Below are positions 1 through 7,437 of a DNA stretch of 41,040 nt, piece by piece (position 1 is the stretch's first letter; each line of letters starts with the position of its first letter). The notes under the pieces are model-generated. The model saw nothing but the letters and a program-made list of their open reading frames with translations, was not told where the DNA came from and ran no database searches. Source of the stretch: an uncultured Clostridia bacterium (GTDB lineage Bacteria > Bacillota > Clostridia > Christensenellales > Borkfalkiaceae); the NCBI GenBank assembly GCA_944372525.1, contig CALVZL010000030.1:1-41040 (forward strand), read 5' to 3'. The position numbers and the translations under genes were made by a program.

Positions 1-47
1 TCACATCTATATGTTGAGTGTGCCGTGTGTTTTATTTCATTTTTCAT
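1..47 (-). CDS. tnpA: IS200-type transposase TnpA, N-terminal 15 codons only
   Basis: An ATG at 47 follows an AGGAGG ribosome binding site (complement of 58-63) with 10 bases of spacing. The visible peptide is MKNEIKHTAHSTYRC. It resembles the N-terminus of IS200-like transposases, which normally continue with a YHIVF-PKYRR segment; the window ends before that and before the HUH and catalytic Tyr motifs. The gene lies downstream of, and in the same direction as, proS-asnS, so read-through from that operon would enter it. No other gene type fits the N-terminus as well, but the evidence is short. Confidence 0.65.
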   Translation of the reverse strand, partial: MKNEIKHTAHSTYRC

Positions 48-52
48 TTGTT

Positions 53-119
53 AAAAACCTCCTGTTATTTATAGTGATGCGGTCGCCAAACCTTCACTAA
101 TTATAACACAGAGGTTTTT
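53..119 (-). promoter_or_regulatory. Inverted repeat that can sequester the tnpA ribosome binding site
   Basis: Bases 53-68 contain the complement of the AGGAGG site, and 103-119 can pair with them over about 15 bp with one bulge. A smaller nested hairpin (72-77 with 94-99) lies in the loop. In the RNA the upstream arm acts as an anti-Shine-Dalgarno. The upstream arm lies in the spacer and -10 region of the putative tnpA promoter, so only transcripts begun further upstream would contain it. A comparable RBS-occluding 5' UTR is established for Salmonella IS200. Confidence 0.6.
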
Positions 120-128
120 ATTTACTAA
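100..128 (-). promoter_or_regulatory. Putative tnpA promoter
   Basis: On the minus strand TTAGTA (123-128), a 17-bp spacer and TATAAT (100-105) precede tnpA by about 50 bases. The -10 is perfect but the -35 is poor, which suggests a weak promoter, as is usual for transposases. The start would fall near position 93, inside the loop of the RBS-occluding repeat. Confidence 0.45.
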
Positions 129-142
129 AGTGTTTTTATCGT

Positions 143-161
143 CCCCCAGTAGAACTGGGGG
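143..161. repeat. Subterminal hairpin of the IS200-type element
   Basis: CCCCCAGT (143-150) pairs with ACTGGGGG (154-161) around a 3-base loop. On the plus strand it is followed by a T-rich stretch and could also terminate transcription; on the minus strand it lacks a U tract. Position and form fit the imperfect end palindromes recognised by IS200/IS605 transposases. Confidence 0.55.
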
Positions 162-188
162 TTTATTCTAGCTAAAGCGCCAAATACA

Positions 189-219
189 GGCGCCCGCCGG
201 CAGTCTGCCGGCGGGCGCC
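189..219 (-). terminator. GC-rich hairpin downstream of asnS
   Basis: Bases 189-203 and 205-219 form a perfect 15-bp, almost entirely G/C inverted repeat 11 bases after the asnS stop. On the minus strand it is followed by TGTATTT, a poor U tract, so it may pause rather than fully terminate. The IS200-type element begins within about 30 bases; the insertion may have displaced part of the original U tract. Confidence 0.55.
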
Positions 220-230
220 CTTTGCATTCG

Positions 231-1601
231 TCAAACGATCGACCCGACCGACCTCGGAAAGAGCGTCACGTCACGGATATTCTCCATTCCCGTCACATAC
301 ATGACAAACCGTTCGAACCCGAGCCCGAACCCGCTGTGCGGCACGCTCCCGAAGATCCGCAGATCGAGATACTGCCGATATGCGTCCGTATTCATCTTCC
401 GTGCCTTCATGGCGGCAAGCAGTTTTTCGTAATCCGCCTCCCGCTCGCTGCAACCGATGATCTCGCCGATCCCCGGCACCAGCAGATCGGTTGCGGCGAC
501 CGTCTTTCCGTCCGGATTCTGCTTCATATAAAACGCCTTGATGTCCATCGGATAATTGGTCACGAAAACGGGACGATGGAAGACGACCTCCGTAAGGTAT
601 TTCTCATGTTCGGTCTGCAGATCTTTGCCCCATTCGACAGGATAGACAAACTCCACGTCCGCCTTTTTCAGCAATTCGATCGCCTCCGTGTAGTCACAGA
701 CGGCAAACTCGCTCTCCGCGACATTCCTCAGTTTTTCTTTCAGCCCCTTTTCGATGAACCGATCGAAAAATTCGATCTCCTCCGGAGACTCGTCGAGGAC
801 GGCGCGGATCAAATATTTGATCATCTCCTGCGCAATGCCGATGATGTCGGGCAATTCTGCAAAGGCGACCTCCGGCTCGATCTGCCAGAACTCCGCAAGA
901 TGCCTCGTGGTATTGGAATTCTCCGCACGGAAGGAGGGCCCGAAGGTATAGATCTTGGAAAACGCCGTCGCCGCCACCTCTCCTTCCAGCTGCCCCGATA
1001 CGGAAAGCCCCGCGCGCTGTCCAAAGAAATCTTTGGAAAAATATTCCTCTTCGCTCGCATATTTCGCATTGGCGGGCTGCGTAGTGACGCGGAACATCTC
1101 TCCCGCGCCCTCGCAATCGCTCGCCGTGATGATGGGCGTGTTCACATAGACGTAGTTGCGTTCGCGGAAATACCGATGCACCGCCTGCGCCGCAACGGAC
1201 CGCACGCGGAATACGGCGTTGAAGGTATTCGTCCGCAGTCTCAGATGGGGAATCCCGCGCAGATAGGCAAGCGTCGATTTCTTCTTCTGAATGGGATATT
1301 CGGGCGGACAACTCCCGAGCAGGGAGATCTCCGCAGCGTTGAGTTCCACGCCTTCGCCGCGATATGCCCGTACGATCTCACCTTTTGCGCAGACGGCAGC
1401 CCCCGTTTTCATGCACTCGGGATCGACCCGAAGCGCATTCTTGTCGATGACAACCTGCAGACGGGAAAAACAGGTCCCGTCGGACAGCTCGGCAAACGCC
1501 ACTGCACCGGAATCCCGGCTCGTCCGTACCCAGCCGCATACCACGACCTCTTTGCCGAGAAAATCGCCTTTCAGAATATCCGCAACATCGATATGTTTCA
1601 T
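231..1601 (-). CDS. asnS: Asparaginyl-tRNA synthetase
   Basis: Class II aminoacyl-tRNA synthetase that charges tRNA-Asn with asparagine in the cytoplasm. The 456-residue length matches the bacterial family (about 460). An N-terminal OB-fold anticodon-binding domain spans roughly residues 15-100. Motif 2 is seen at about 223-239 (FRAENSNTTRH, then AEFWQIEPE), and motif 3 near 424-432 (GFGLGFERF) carries the invariant Arg. The motif 2 sequence and lack of an AspRS insertion domain favour Asn over Asp specificity. The ATG at 1601 is preceded by GGAGGAGAGAA, a strong RBS. It lies 27 bases downstream of proS on the same strand, so the two form an operon driven from the proS promoter. Confidence 0.97.
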   Translation of the reverse strand: MKHIDVADILKGDFLGKEVVVCGWVRTSRDSGAVAFAELSDGTCFSRLQVVIDKNALRVDPECMKTGAAVCAKGEIVRAYRGEGVELNAAEISLLGSCPPEYPIQKKKSTLAYLRGIPHLRLRTNTFNAVFRVRSVAAQAVHRYFRERNYVYVNTPIITASDCEGAGEMFRVTTQPANAKYASEEEYFSKDFFGQRAGLSVSGQLEGEVAATAFSKIYTFGPSFRAENSNTTRHLAEFWQIEPEVAFAELPDIIGIAQEMIKYLIRAVLDESPEEIEFFDRFIEKGLKEKLRNVAESEFAVCDYTEAIELLKKADVEFVYPVEWGKDLQTEHEKYLTEVVFHRPVFVTNYPMDIKAFYMKQNPDGKTVAATDLLVPGIGEIIGCSEREADYEKLLAAMKARKMNTDAYRQYLDLRIFGSVPHSGFGLGFERFVMYVTGMENIRDVTLFPRSVGSIV

Positions 1602-1628
1602 TTTCTCTCCTCCTGCTCCTTCCGGATC

Positions 1629-3059
1629 TCAGTATGCGCGCGCAAAGATGACCGTGTGCGCCGCCTTTTTCCCGCAGACCACGCAGGTCTGCGCGTCGTT
1701 CTCTTCCGCCAGCACCCGAGCGGTTGCCTGCGCGAATTCTTTAACTTTATCCTCGCACTCTCTGCAGCCGCACCAGCCCGCGCGCACGAAATTTCCGCCG
1801 TTCACGCCGTTGAGAAGCTGCTCCGCCGTCTGTGCGCCGACAATGCGTTTCCGCATGCGCGCCGCTGCCGCCTCATACATCTGAACCGCGATCTGTTTGA
1901 GCAGCGCCGAGATCCCCTCTTCCGCCGCATCCAAGAAGATCTCGCTCTTCTCCAGCGTATCTCTTCGGCAGACGAGCATCTTACCCCCTTCGAGATCGCG
2001 CGGACCGAGTTCGATGCGCACGGGTACGCCCTTCATCTCCCATTCGTTGAACTTCCAACCGGGAGAGTTATCGCTGTCGTCCAGCTTCACGCGGATCCCC
2101 GTACGGGCAAGCCTCTCTTTTAAGGCACGGCAGGCCTCCGTCACGCCCTCCTTTTTGGATGCGATGGGGACAATGACCGCCTGCACGGGAGCGACGACCG
2201 GCGGAAGGACCAATCCGCGCTGATCTCCGTGCGTCATAATGATCGCGCCGATCAGACGGGTCGAGACCCCGAACGAAGTCGTATATCCGTATTTGAGCGA
2301 ACCGTCGCTGTCCAGGAAGCGGATATCAAACGATTTGGAGAAATTCTGACCCAGATAATGCGTCGTCCCTGCCTGCAGGCTCTTCCCGTCGTGCATCATT
2401 GCTTCCATGCCGAACGTCGCCACCGCGCCCGCAAATTTTTCTTTCTCCGTCTTGCGGCCGGTGAGCACGGGCATAGACAGACAATCCCGCGCAAATTCTT
2501 CATACACGCGAAGCATCTGCAACGTCCGCGCCATCGCCTCTTCTTCACTCGCATGCACGGAATGCCCCTCCTGCCACAAAAACTCACTCGTCCGAAGGAA
2601 AGGCCGCGTCGTCTTCTCCCAACGCATCACGTTGCACCATTGGTTCATCACCACGGGCAGATCCCGATAGGACTGGATCCATTTGCTGTACATGCTTCCG
2701 ATGATCGTCTCCGAAGTGGGACGGATACAGAGCGGTTCCGCCAGCTTTTCGCCGCCCGCGTGCGTCACGACCGCAACTTCCGGCGCAAATCCCTCCACAT
2801 GCTCCGCCTCCTTCGTCATATAGCTCATGGGAATGAGCAAGGGAAAATAAGCGTTTTCGCAGCCCGTCTCCCGAAAGCGCGCGTCCAGCTCTCTCTGAAT
2901 ATTCTCCCAGATCGCATACCCGTAGGGACGGATGACCATCGTCCCCTTGACCGGTCCGTAATCGACCAATTTCGTCTTGAGCACGACGTCCGTATACCAC
3001 TGCGGAAAGTCCCGTTCAATATCGGCGATCTGCGATACAAATTGCGTGTCCTTAGCCAT
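1629..3059 (-). CDS. proS: Prolyl-tRNA synthetase, archaeal/eukaryal (short) type
   Basis: Class II synthetase that charges tRNA-Pro. The 476-residue length and absence of an editing insertion between motifs 2 and 3 identify the archaeal-like form found in many Clostridia. The class II core shows RPTSE and the motif 2 segment RWEKTTRPFLRTSEF. The C-terminal part has a zinc-site pattern with paired cysteines (CGCREC and CVVC), and the protein ends in ARAY with the terminal Tyr typical of this type. The start is set at the ATG at 3059 because it follows GGAG with good spacing; a longer reading frame from 3104 would begin upstream of the predicted transcription start. First gene of the proS-asnS operon. 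Confidence 0.96.
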   Translation of the reverse strand: MAKDTQFVSQIADIERDFPQWYTDVVLKTKLVDYGPVKGTMVIRPYGYAIWENIQRELDARFRETGCENAYFPLLIPMSYMTKEAEHVEGFAPEVAVVTHAGGEKLAEPLCIRPTSETIIGSMYSKWIQSYRDLPVVMNQWCNVMRWEKTTRPFLRTSEFLWQEGHSVHASEEEAMARTLQMLRVYEEFARDCLSMPVLTGRKTEKEKFAGAVATFGMEAMMHDGKSLQAGTTHYLGQNFSKSFDIRFLDSDGSLKYGYTTSFGVSTRLIGAIIMTHGDQRGLVLPPVVAPVQAVIVPIASKKEGVTEACRALKERLARTGIRVKLDDSDNSPGWKFNEWEMKGVPVRIELGPRDLEGGKMLVCRRDTLEKSEIFLDAAEEGISALLKQIAVQMYEAAAARMRKRIVGAQTAEQLLNGVNGGNFVRAGWCGCRECEDKVKEFAQATARVLAEENDAQTCVVCGKKAAHTVIFARAY

Positions 3060-3092
3060 ATTCTGCTCCGAATGCAAAATTTTTTCCTGTCT

Positions 3093-3121
3093 ATTATAGC
3101 ACAACTTTGGGCGCCCGTCTA
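3093..3121 (-). promoter_or_regulatory. Promoter of proS-asnS
   Basis: TATAAT (complement of 3093-3098) is preceded by TGC, giving an extended -10, and by TAGACG at 17-bp spacing (3116-3121), a moderate -35. Predicted start about 30 bases upstream of the proS ATG. Confidence 0.6.
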
Positions 3122-3272
3122 TTGTTTTTACAATTATTTGCCCATCTCCCTCTCAAAAAGGACAAAACCGCTTCTCTACTCATGGTAGAGCCGATTTTTT
3201 CCGAATAGAGCGCCCTCTGAATTCAATGGAGAAGAAGAGGGCAAAATTAGACCGAGGCAGAGAAAAAATAGG

Positions 3273-3301
3273 TTGTAAGACTTTCGCTTTTTGGGTATCC
3301 T
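3273..3301 (+). promoter_or_regulatory. Possible degV promoter
   Basis: TTGTAA (3273-3278), 17 bp, TATCCT (3296-3301), about 50 bases before the degV ATG. Both hexamers match consensus at four positions only. The rest of the divergent intergenic region (3105-3350) shows no other gene or clear structure. Confidence 0.35.
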
Positions 3302-3350
3302 TATTATTGAAAAAGGCGCCCGTGCGCGCTGATTTTTGGAGAGTGCATTT

Positions 3351-4295
3351 ATGAATCGTTTTGATATCTATGCGGATTCCGCCGCAAACATTCCCGCCGA
3401 TCTGCGCAAATCGCGCGACATCCGCATCATCTCTTTTACCTATTTGCTCTGCGGAAAGGAATACCCCTGCTTTGAAGAAGACGTTCCCTTCGTAGAAACC
3501 GCCAAGAGGTACTACGACAACATCCGTGCCGGCGCGGAAGTAAAGACCTCGCTCATCAACAAGGAGCAGTTCAAAGAAGCGGTGCGCCCCTCGCTTGCCG
3601 CGGGAAGGGACGCCCTGCTCATCACAATTTCCTCCGGCGTGAGCGGAACTTATAAACAGGCTGAGGAGGCGGCGAAAGAGCTGAAAGAAGAGTTTCCCGA
3701 CCAGCGGCTGATCGTGGCGGACAGCGCCAATGCCTCCATGGCGGAGGGACTTCTCGCGCTCAAAGTCGCCGACCTGCGCGACCTGGGAGAAAGCATCGAC
3801 TCCTGTAAAAAATGGCTGGACGAGAACACCTATAAGATGAACAGCTATTTTACGGTGGACGATCTGAAATATCTGCGCCGCAGCGGACGCATCTCCGCCA
3901 CGCTTGCGATCGCGGGGACCCTGCTCAACTTCAAGCCCATTCTCCGCGCGGACGGCAGTGCCAACGCCAAGATCGTCTCCTTTGACAAAGAGCGCGGCAG
4001 GAAGAAAGCGCTTGCCGCACTCGCAAGGATCTATGCCGAAAACGCAACAAACCCCGAAACTTCGGTCTGTTCGATCACCCATGCGGACTGCGAAGAGGAC
4101 GCCCTCCTGCTTGCGGATATGCTTCGGCGCGTCGGCGCAAGAGAGATCGTGATCGAATACTACGATCTCTGCACCGGCTCGCACGTCGGGCCCGGAACGG
4201 TCGCGCTCTTCTTCATGGGGAAAGACCGGCGCATCGGCGTCAGCGAAGAACGAGCGACGGTGGCAGGAACGGTCACACAGCCAATCGGGCGCTGA
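3351..4295 (+). CDS. DegV-family fatty-acid-binding protein
   Basis: DegV (EDD fold) proteins bind a long-chain fatty acid. In Firmicutes, members called FakB present exogenous fatty acids to the kinase FakA for phosphorylation before entry into phospholipid synthesis. The 314-residue protein starts with the family pattern IYADSAANIPADL (usual form: DSxxDLP), has the ITISSGVSGTYKQAEEA segment that corresponds to the acyl-carboxylate binding region, the KYLRRSGRIS segment, and a C-terminal HVGPGTVALFF that is diagnostic. The start is the ATG at 3351, 9 bases after GGAG; an in-frame TTG at 3336 lies before this RBS and is not used. No fakA is visible here. Monocistronic, between its own promoter and terminator. 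Confidence 0.93.
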   Translation: MNRFDIYADSAANIPADLRKSRDIRIISFTYLLCGKEYPCFEEDVPFVETAKRYYDNIRAGAEVKTSLINKEQFKEAVRPSLAAGRDALLITISSGVSGTYKQAEEAAKELKEEFPDQRLIVADSANASMAEGLLALKVADLRDLGESIDSCKKWLDENTYKMNSYFTVDDLKYLRRSGRISATLAIAGTLLNFKPILRADGSANAKIVSFDKERGRKKALAALARIYAENATNPETSVCSITHADCEEDALLLADMLRRVGAREIVIEYYDLCTGSHVGPGTVALFFMGKDRRIGVSEERATVAGTVTQPIGR

Positions 4296-4314
4296 TCTCA
4301 TTTTCTTACAAATC

Positions 4315-4343
4315 AAAAACCACCGGCCAAGCCGGTGGTTTTT
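4315..4343 (+). terminator. Rho-independent terminator of degV
   Basis: A 9-bp stem ACCACCGGC / GCCGGTGGT with a 3-base loop, flanked by A5 and T5, begins 20 bases after the degV stop. The A/T flanks mean it could work in both directions. Confidence 0.9.
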
Positions 4344-4630
4344 CATTTTCGGGCTATTAGCCCTAATATCACCAGCGACGCGCAAGCCGCGCATAGGACG
4401 ACCCGTCGGCCATGCGATCGTCATTTTCCTTTCGCGTACAGATCTCCTCCGTAATTCCCGCGCTTTGCGATCGCACCCTTCCGTTTTTCCTCCCTGTCCC
4501 TTCTTCGGCTGAATCTGACTCTCGTTGCGCCCGACCCTTTCCCCTCTGTTTGCTTTGCCGCCTACTGCTCTCTTTCCCTCGGAAAAGGCTCATTGCAGCC
4601 CGCGGACGATCCGCAGATCCTGCGCGATAC
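4344..4630. other. Intergenic region between two convergent terminators, no gene seen
   Basis: About 290 bases separate the degV terminator from the GH51 terminator. Reading frames exist on both strands but they are rich in Arg/Ser, lack ribosome binding sites and resemble no family. I see no RNA gene or repeat in it. Confidence 0.6.
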
Positions 4631-4667
4631 AAAAAAGCACTTCGGAACTCTCCGAAGTGCTTTTTTT
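4631..4667 (-). terminator. Rho-independent terminator of the GH51 gene
   Basis: GCACTTCGGA / TCCGAAGTGC with a 4-base loop is flanked by A6 and T7, 8 bases after the stop codon at 4675. It is symmetrical and should act in both directions. Confidence 0.92.
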
Positions 4668-4674
4668 CGCCGAA

Positions 4675-7278
4675 TTATTCGATGACAAAGACGCAGACGC
4701 TGTTGTTCTTGATCTTGGCGCAAAGACGATTGTCCTTCACCTCCAAGTGATCGGTCGCGGGCTGAATATTGATCCGCTTTCCGAACTTCTCTCCGATCTC
4801 GTTGACGACCGTCGGATCCTCGTCCCACAGCGTCGTCACCGTCGCGCGGGACTTCTGTCCGAAGTTGGACAATACCGCTTCCATCTCCTCGTCCTGTCCG
4901 GAGACGTTGACGACTTTCAGATATACTTTTCCGTCCTCGCCCGCCGTCGCCGACCAGAACAAGCGCTCATTGACCTTCCAAATATTCTTGTTGAGAACCT
5001 CATGCCATTCTCCGTCCTTGAAAACGGACGCTGTGAACTGCTTTTTGGTATAGACAAGTTTCATGACGTTCCCTTCGGGGCTGTAGCCGAGGAACTTGTC
5101 CTTCCCCATCATTTCGCACACGGTGCGCATGAAATCCACGCGCTTGTCGAAAGAAACATCATATCCCTTGTGATTCTTTCCGTATTGACAGGAGATCGAA
5201 AAACCGGCGCTGTCCATGGTACCGTTGTCGCGCACGTCCGAAACGCCGACGCCGGCAATAAAGCTCTGTTCGCCGTAGAGACGGCAGAACTCGATCTCGA
5301 CTTCGCAATCAGAAAATTTCTGCGCATCATAGTAGAACCCGTTGAAGGCATCGCTCTCTTCCACAATGAGCTTTCCGTTTTCGATATGACCTCCGCGGCA
5401 GTTGGGATAGACCTTCCAATCCCCCATTCCGTCCTTGAAATTGTGGGAATAAAGAATCGTTCCCGTCGCGAGATCCCGTACGACCACGGAGGAAATCGCG
5501 CTCGCCGTCCTGTGCCCGCCGATCAGAAGTCCTCCCGAATTGTCATCGTCGACGGGAGCGACATCGGTCAGGGTATAGCTCCCCGTGTTCCCCGCAAACA
5601 TCTGCTGCACGTAGTAATTGGGCGTAAGCATGACGTCACGCGCGTTGAACCAGATCATATTGGGCGTCCAGCGATAATTGTAAGTCGACGCAAACAAGGG
5701 CGCATAACAAGTCATCGCCACAACGTCGGAGTTGCGCTCGCATCCCGTGAGAAACGCCGCTTCCGCCAATGCAGAACGCAGATTGTTGTCGCCGTTAAGC
5801 CGTCCTCTTCCGTCCGACATCGTATGCATCGCATACTCGCCCATAAATACTTTCGCCCCGCCGCGGTCATAGCAATCGTAGCGCTTGGTATTGTCGATAA
5901 ACCACTGATAGGAGTTGTAGACGTGTTCGTCCACGATCATGTCGCGATATTTTTCGTTGATGACCTTCCAGGATTCGTTGCTGTCCTGCGGACGGATATC
6001 CACGCCGCATGTCGTGACGACGGTAATCCCGAATTGCTTCAGAAGATCGGTCTGTCTTCCCTTATACATGTATTGGCGCACACCGAGCAGGCAGGAAGCA
6101 AAGTTGTCAAAATATTCATAACCCCAGTTCTCGTTCCCGATGCCGACGTATTGCAGGTCGAAGGGCGCAGGATGTCCCATATCCGAACGGACCTTCGCCC
6201 AATACGCTTCCTTCGAATCCAGCGAAGAGATGTCGCCCTTGGCAAAGAAAATAAGGTCGGCAACATTGTCGATGACTTCCTTCTGGAACTCTTCCGTACC
6301 GGGCATAATGCGCTGATATCCCGTTTTGCGCTGTTCTCCCATGCGGATCTGACAGAGCAATCCGCAATGGAGCACGGGAAGCGGCGCCATATTGAGATCT
6401 TCGCAAAGCGCAAAGTACTCATAAAACCCGATCCCGTAAGACTGCATATAACGCCACACGCTGGGAATCTGCTTGCGCTGTTCGAGCGGACCGACGGTAT
6501 TTCTCCATTTGTACTGATAGTCAAACGCGACGTCGCCCTCGACGATGCAACCGCCGGGGAAACGGAGGAAGGACGGATGGCAGTCCCGCAAAGCTTCCAC
6601 AATCCGACGGGAAAGCTTTCCGTTGCGGTATTTTGCAGGATCTCCCCACACATGCTCGGGAAGCAGAGAGACATAGTCGATGCCGATCTTTCCGTTTCCC
6701 TCCAATACGATGCAAAGTCTGCCCATCGTATCTTTTTCCGCCGTGATCGAAACGGAAACCTTGATCCAATCCCCTTCGGTTCCCTCCGGAATGCGGATCT
6801 CCCCGACCGTCGTATGTCTGCCGTGCGCACCCTTCACGAATACTTTTGCGACCCCTTTGAATCCGAGACGTTTGATAAACATCGAAAAATGATACGTTTC
6901 GTCCTTTTCAACGGGCATCCCATACAGATCATAGCCCCCATTCAGGTAATATCCGGGATTTTCCAGATGATAAATGCCGCCGACGTTGAGCTCAAGATAG
7001 TTCGGGTTGTTGGCATTGAGCCCGCCCTTATTTGTGATCTTTTTCGGTCCCGCACCGTAGATATCCCAATAAAAGCCCGGCTGTTTCCGCGCTTCTACCG
7101 TGCTCTCTTCATTGAAATCGTCGTAAGTAAAATAAGCGAACTCAAAGGAATTGTTGATGACCATCTCGGCGTTCAGTCCGCCGTCGGCCGATTGATTGAT
7201 GTCCTCAAAAAAGAGTCCGTAGAGATGTTTGGAAACCTCCACTCCTCTTTTTTCCTCATTCAGCTCAAAATGAATCAT
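4675..7278 (-). CDS. GH51-type alpha-L-arabinofuranosidase with inserted jelly-roll domain
   Basis: Hydrolyses terminal alpha-L-arabinofuranosyl residues from arabinan or arabinoxylan fragments by a retaining mechanism. The 867-residue protein begins with the GH51-like KHLYGLFFEDINQS segment, followed by a carbohydrate-binding-like beta domain (roughly 80-200) and the TIM barrel. Glu383 in GIGNENWG is the likely acid/base and Glu481 in FMGEYAM the likely nucleophile. Residues about 605-760 form an inserted concanavalin/DUF1080-like beta sandwich, after which the C-terminal beta domain resumes (YLKVVNVSG); this explains the excess over the usual 500-650 residues. No signal peptide is evident, so it probably acts in the cytoplasm on imported oligosaccharides, although no transporter gene is adjacent. 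Single-gene unit with its own promoter and terminator. Confidence 0.9.
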   Translation of the reverse strand: MIHFELNEEKRGVEVSKHLYGLFFEDINQSADGGLNAEMVINNSFEFAYFTYDDFNEESTVEARKQPGFYWDIYGAGPKKITNKGGLNANNPNYLELNVGGIYHLENPGYYLNGGYDLYGMPVEKDETYHFSMFIKRLGFKGVAKVFVKGAHGRHTTVGEIRIPEGTEGDWIKVSVSITAEKDTMGRLCIVLEGNGKIGIDYVSLLPEHVWGDPAKYRNGKLSRRIVEALRDCHPSFLRFPGGCIVEGDVAFDYQYKWRNTVGPLEQRKQIPSVWRYMQSYGIGFYEYFALCEDLNMAPLPVLHCGLLCQIRMGEQRKTGYQRIMPGTEEFQKEVIDNVADLIFFAKGDISSLDSKEAYWAKVRSDMGHPAPFDLQYVGIGNENWGYEYFDNFASCLLGVRQYMYKGRQTDLLKQFGITVVTTCGVDIRPQDSNESWKVINEKYRDMIVDEHVYNSYQWFIDNTKRYDCYDRGGAKVFMGEYAMHTMSDGRGRLNGDNNLRSALAEAAFLTGCERNSDVVAMTCYAPLFASTYNYRWTPNMIWFNARDVMLTPNYYVQQMFAGNTGSYTLTDVAPVDDDNSGGLLIGGHRTASAISSVVVRDLATGTILYSHNFKDGMGDWKVYPNCRGGHIENGKLIVEESDAFNGFYYDAQKFSDCEVEIEFCRLYGEQSFIAGVGVSDVRDNGTMDSAGFSISCQYGKNHKGYDVSFDKRVDFMRTVCEMMGKDKFLGYSPEGNVMKLVYTKKQFTASVFKDGEWHEVLNKNIWKVNERLFWSATAGEDGKVYLKVVNVSGQDEEMEAVLSNFGQKSRATVTTLWDEDPTVVNEIGEKFGKRINIQPATDHLEVKDNRLCAKIKNNSVCVFVIE

Positions 7279-7344
7279 AGTTTTTACTCCTCCGTTTTTT
7301 CCATCTTGTTGCGCGTCGGCGCACGTTCCCCATTCGGTTTCCCT

Positions 7345-7373
7345 ATTATAACAGTCTCCGGCAATGAAGTCAA
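7345..7373 (-). promoter_or_regulatory. Promoter of the GH51 gene
   Basis: TTGACT (complement of 7368-7373), 17 bp, TATAAT (7345-7350). One mismatch from consensus. The 5' untranslated region is about 60 bases with no obvious operator palindrome, so control by sugar cannot be read from it. Confidence 0.82.
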
Positions 7374-7437
7374 GAGAAAATAAAATTATTTTTATAAAAC
7401 TAAACTATTTTTATTTCTTCTAAAACAATCCTGCCGA

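Larger units (their letters stand above)
1..175 (-). mobile_element. IS200/IS605-family insertion sequence, 5' end (truncated by window edge)
   Basis: This stretch holds the start of a short transposase gene reading off the left edge, a 5' untranslated region with an inverted repeat over the ribosome binding site, and an 8-bp hairpin (143-161) of the sort that marks IS200/IS605 ends. These elements move as single strands using a HUH tyrosine transposase that recognises end hairpins rather than long terminal inverted repeats. The outer boundary is uncertain; I place it within about 161-175, just past the hairpin and before the asnS terminator. The family call rests on the first 15 residues of the transposase and on this architecture. 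Confidence 0.7.

Noticed and set aside
222..2123. Plus-strand open frame of 633 codons opposite asnS and proS
   Set aside because: It is antisense to two clear synthetase genes, has no ribosome binding site and its composition (Arg, His, Phe rich) is that of a mirrored GC-rich coding strand.
4369..4632. Minus-strand 87-codon frame after the GH51 gene
   Set aside because: It starts inside the GH51 terminator, has no ribosome binding site and encodes a low-complexity Arg/Ser/Glu-rich string.
4525..7383. Plus-strand open frame of 952 codons
   Set aside because: Antisense shadow of the GH51 gene, crossing its terminator and promoter.
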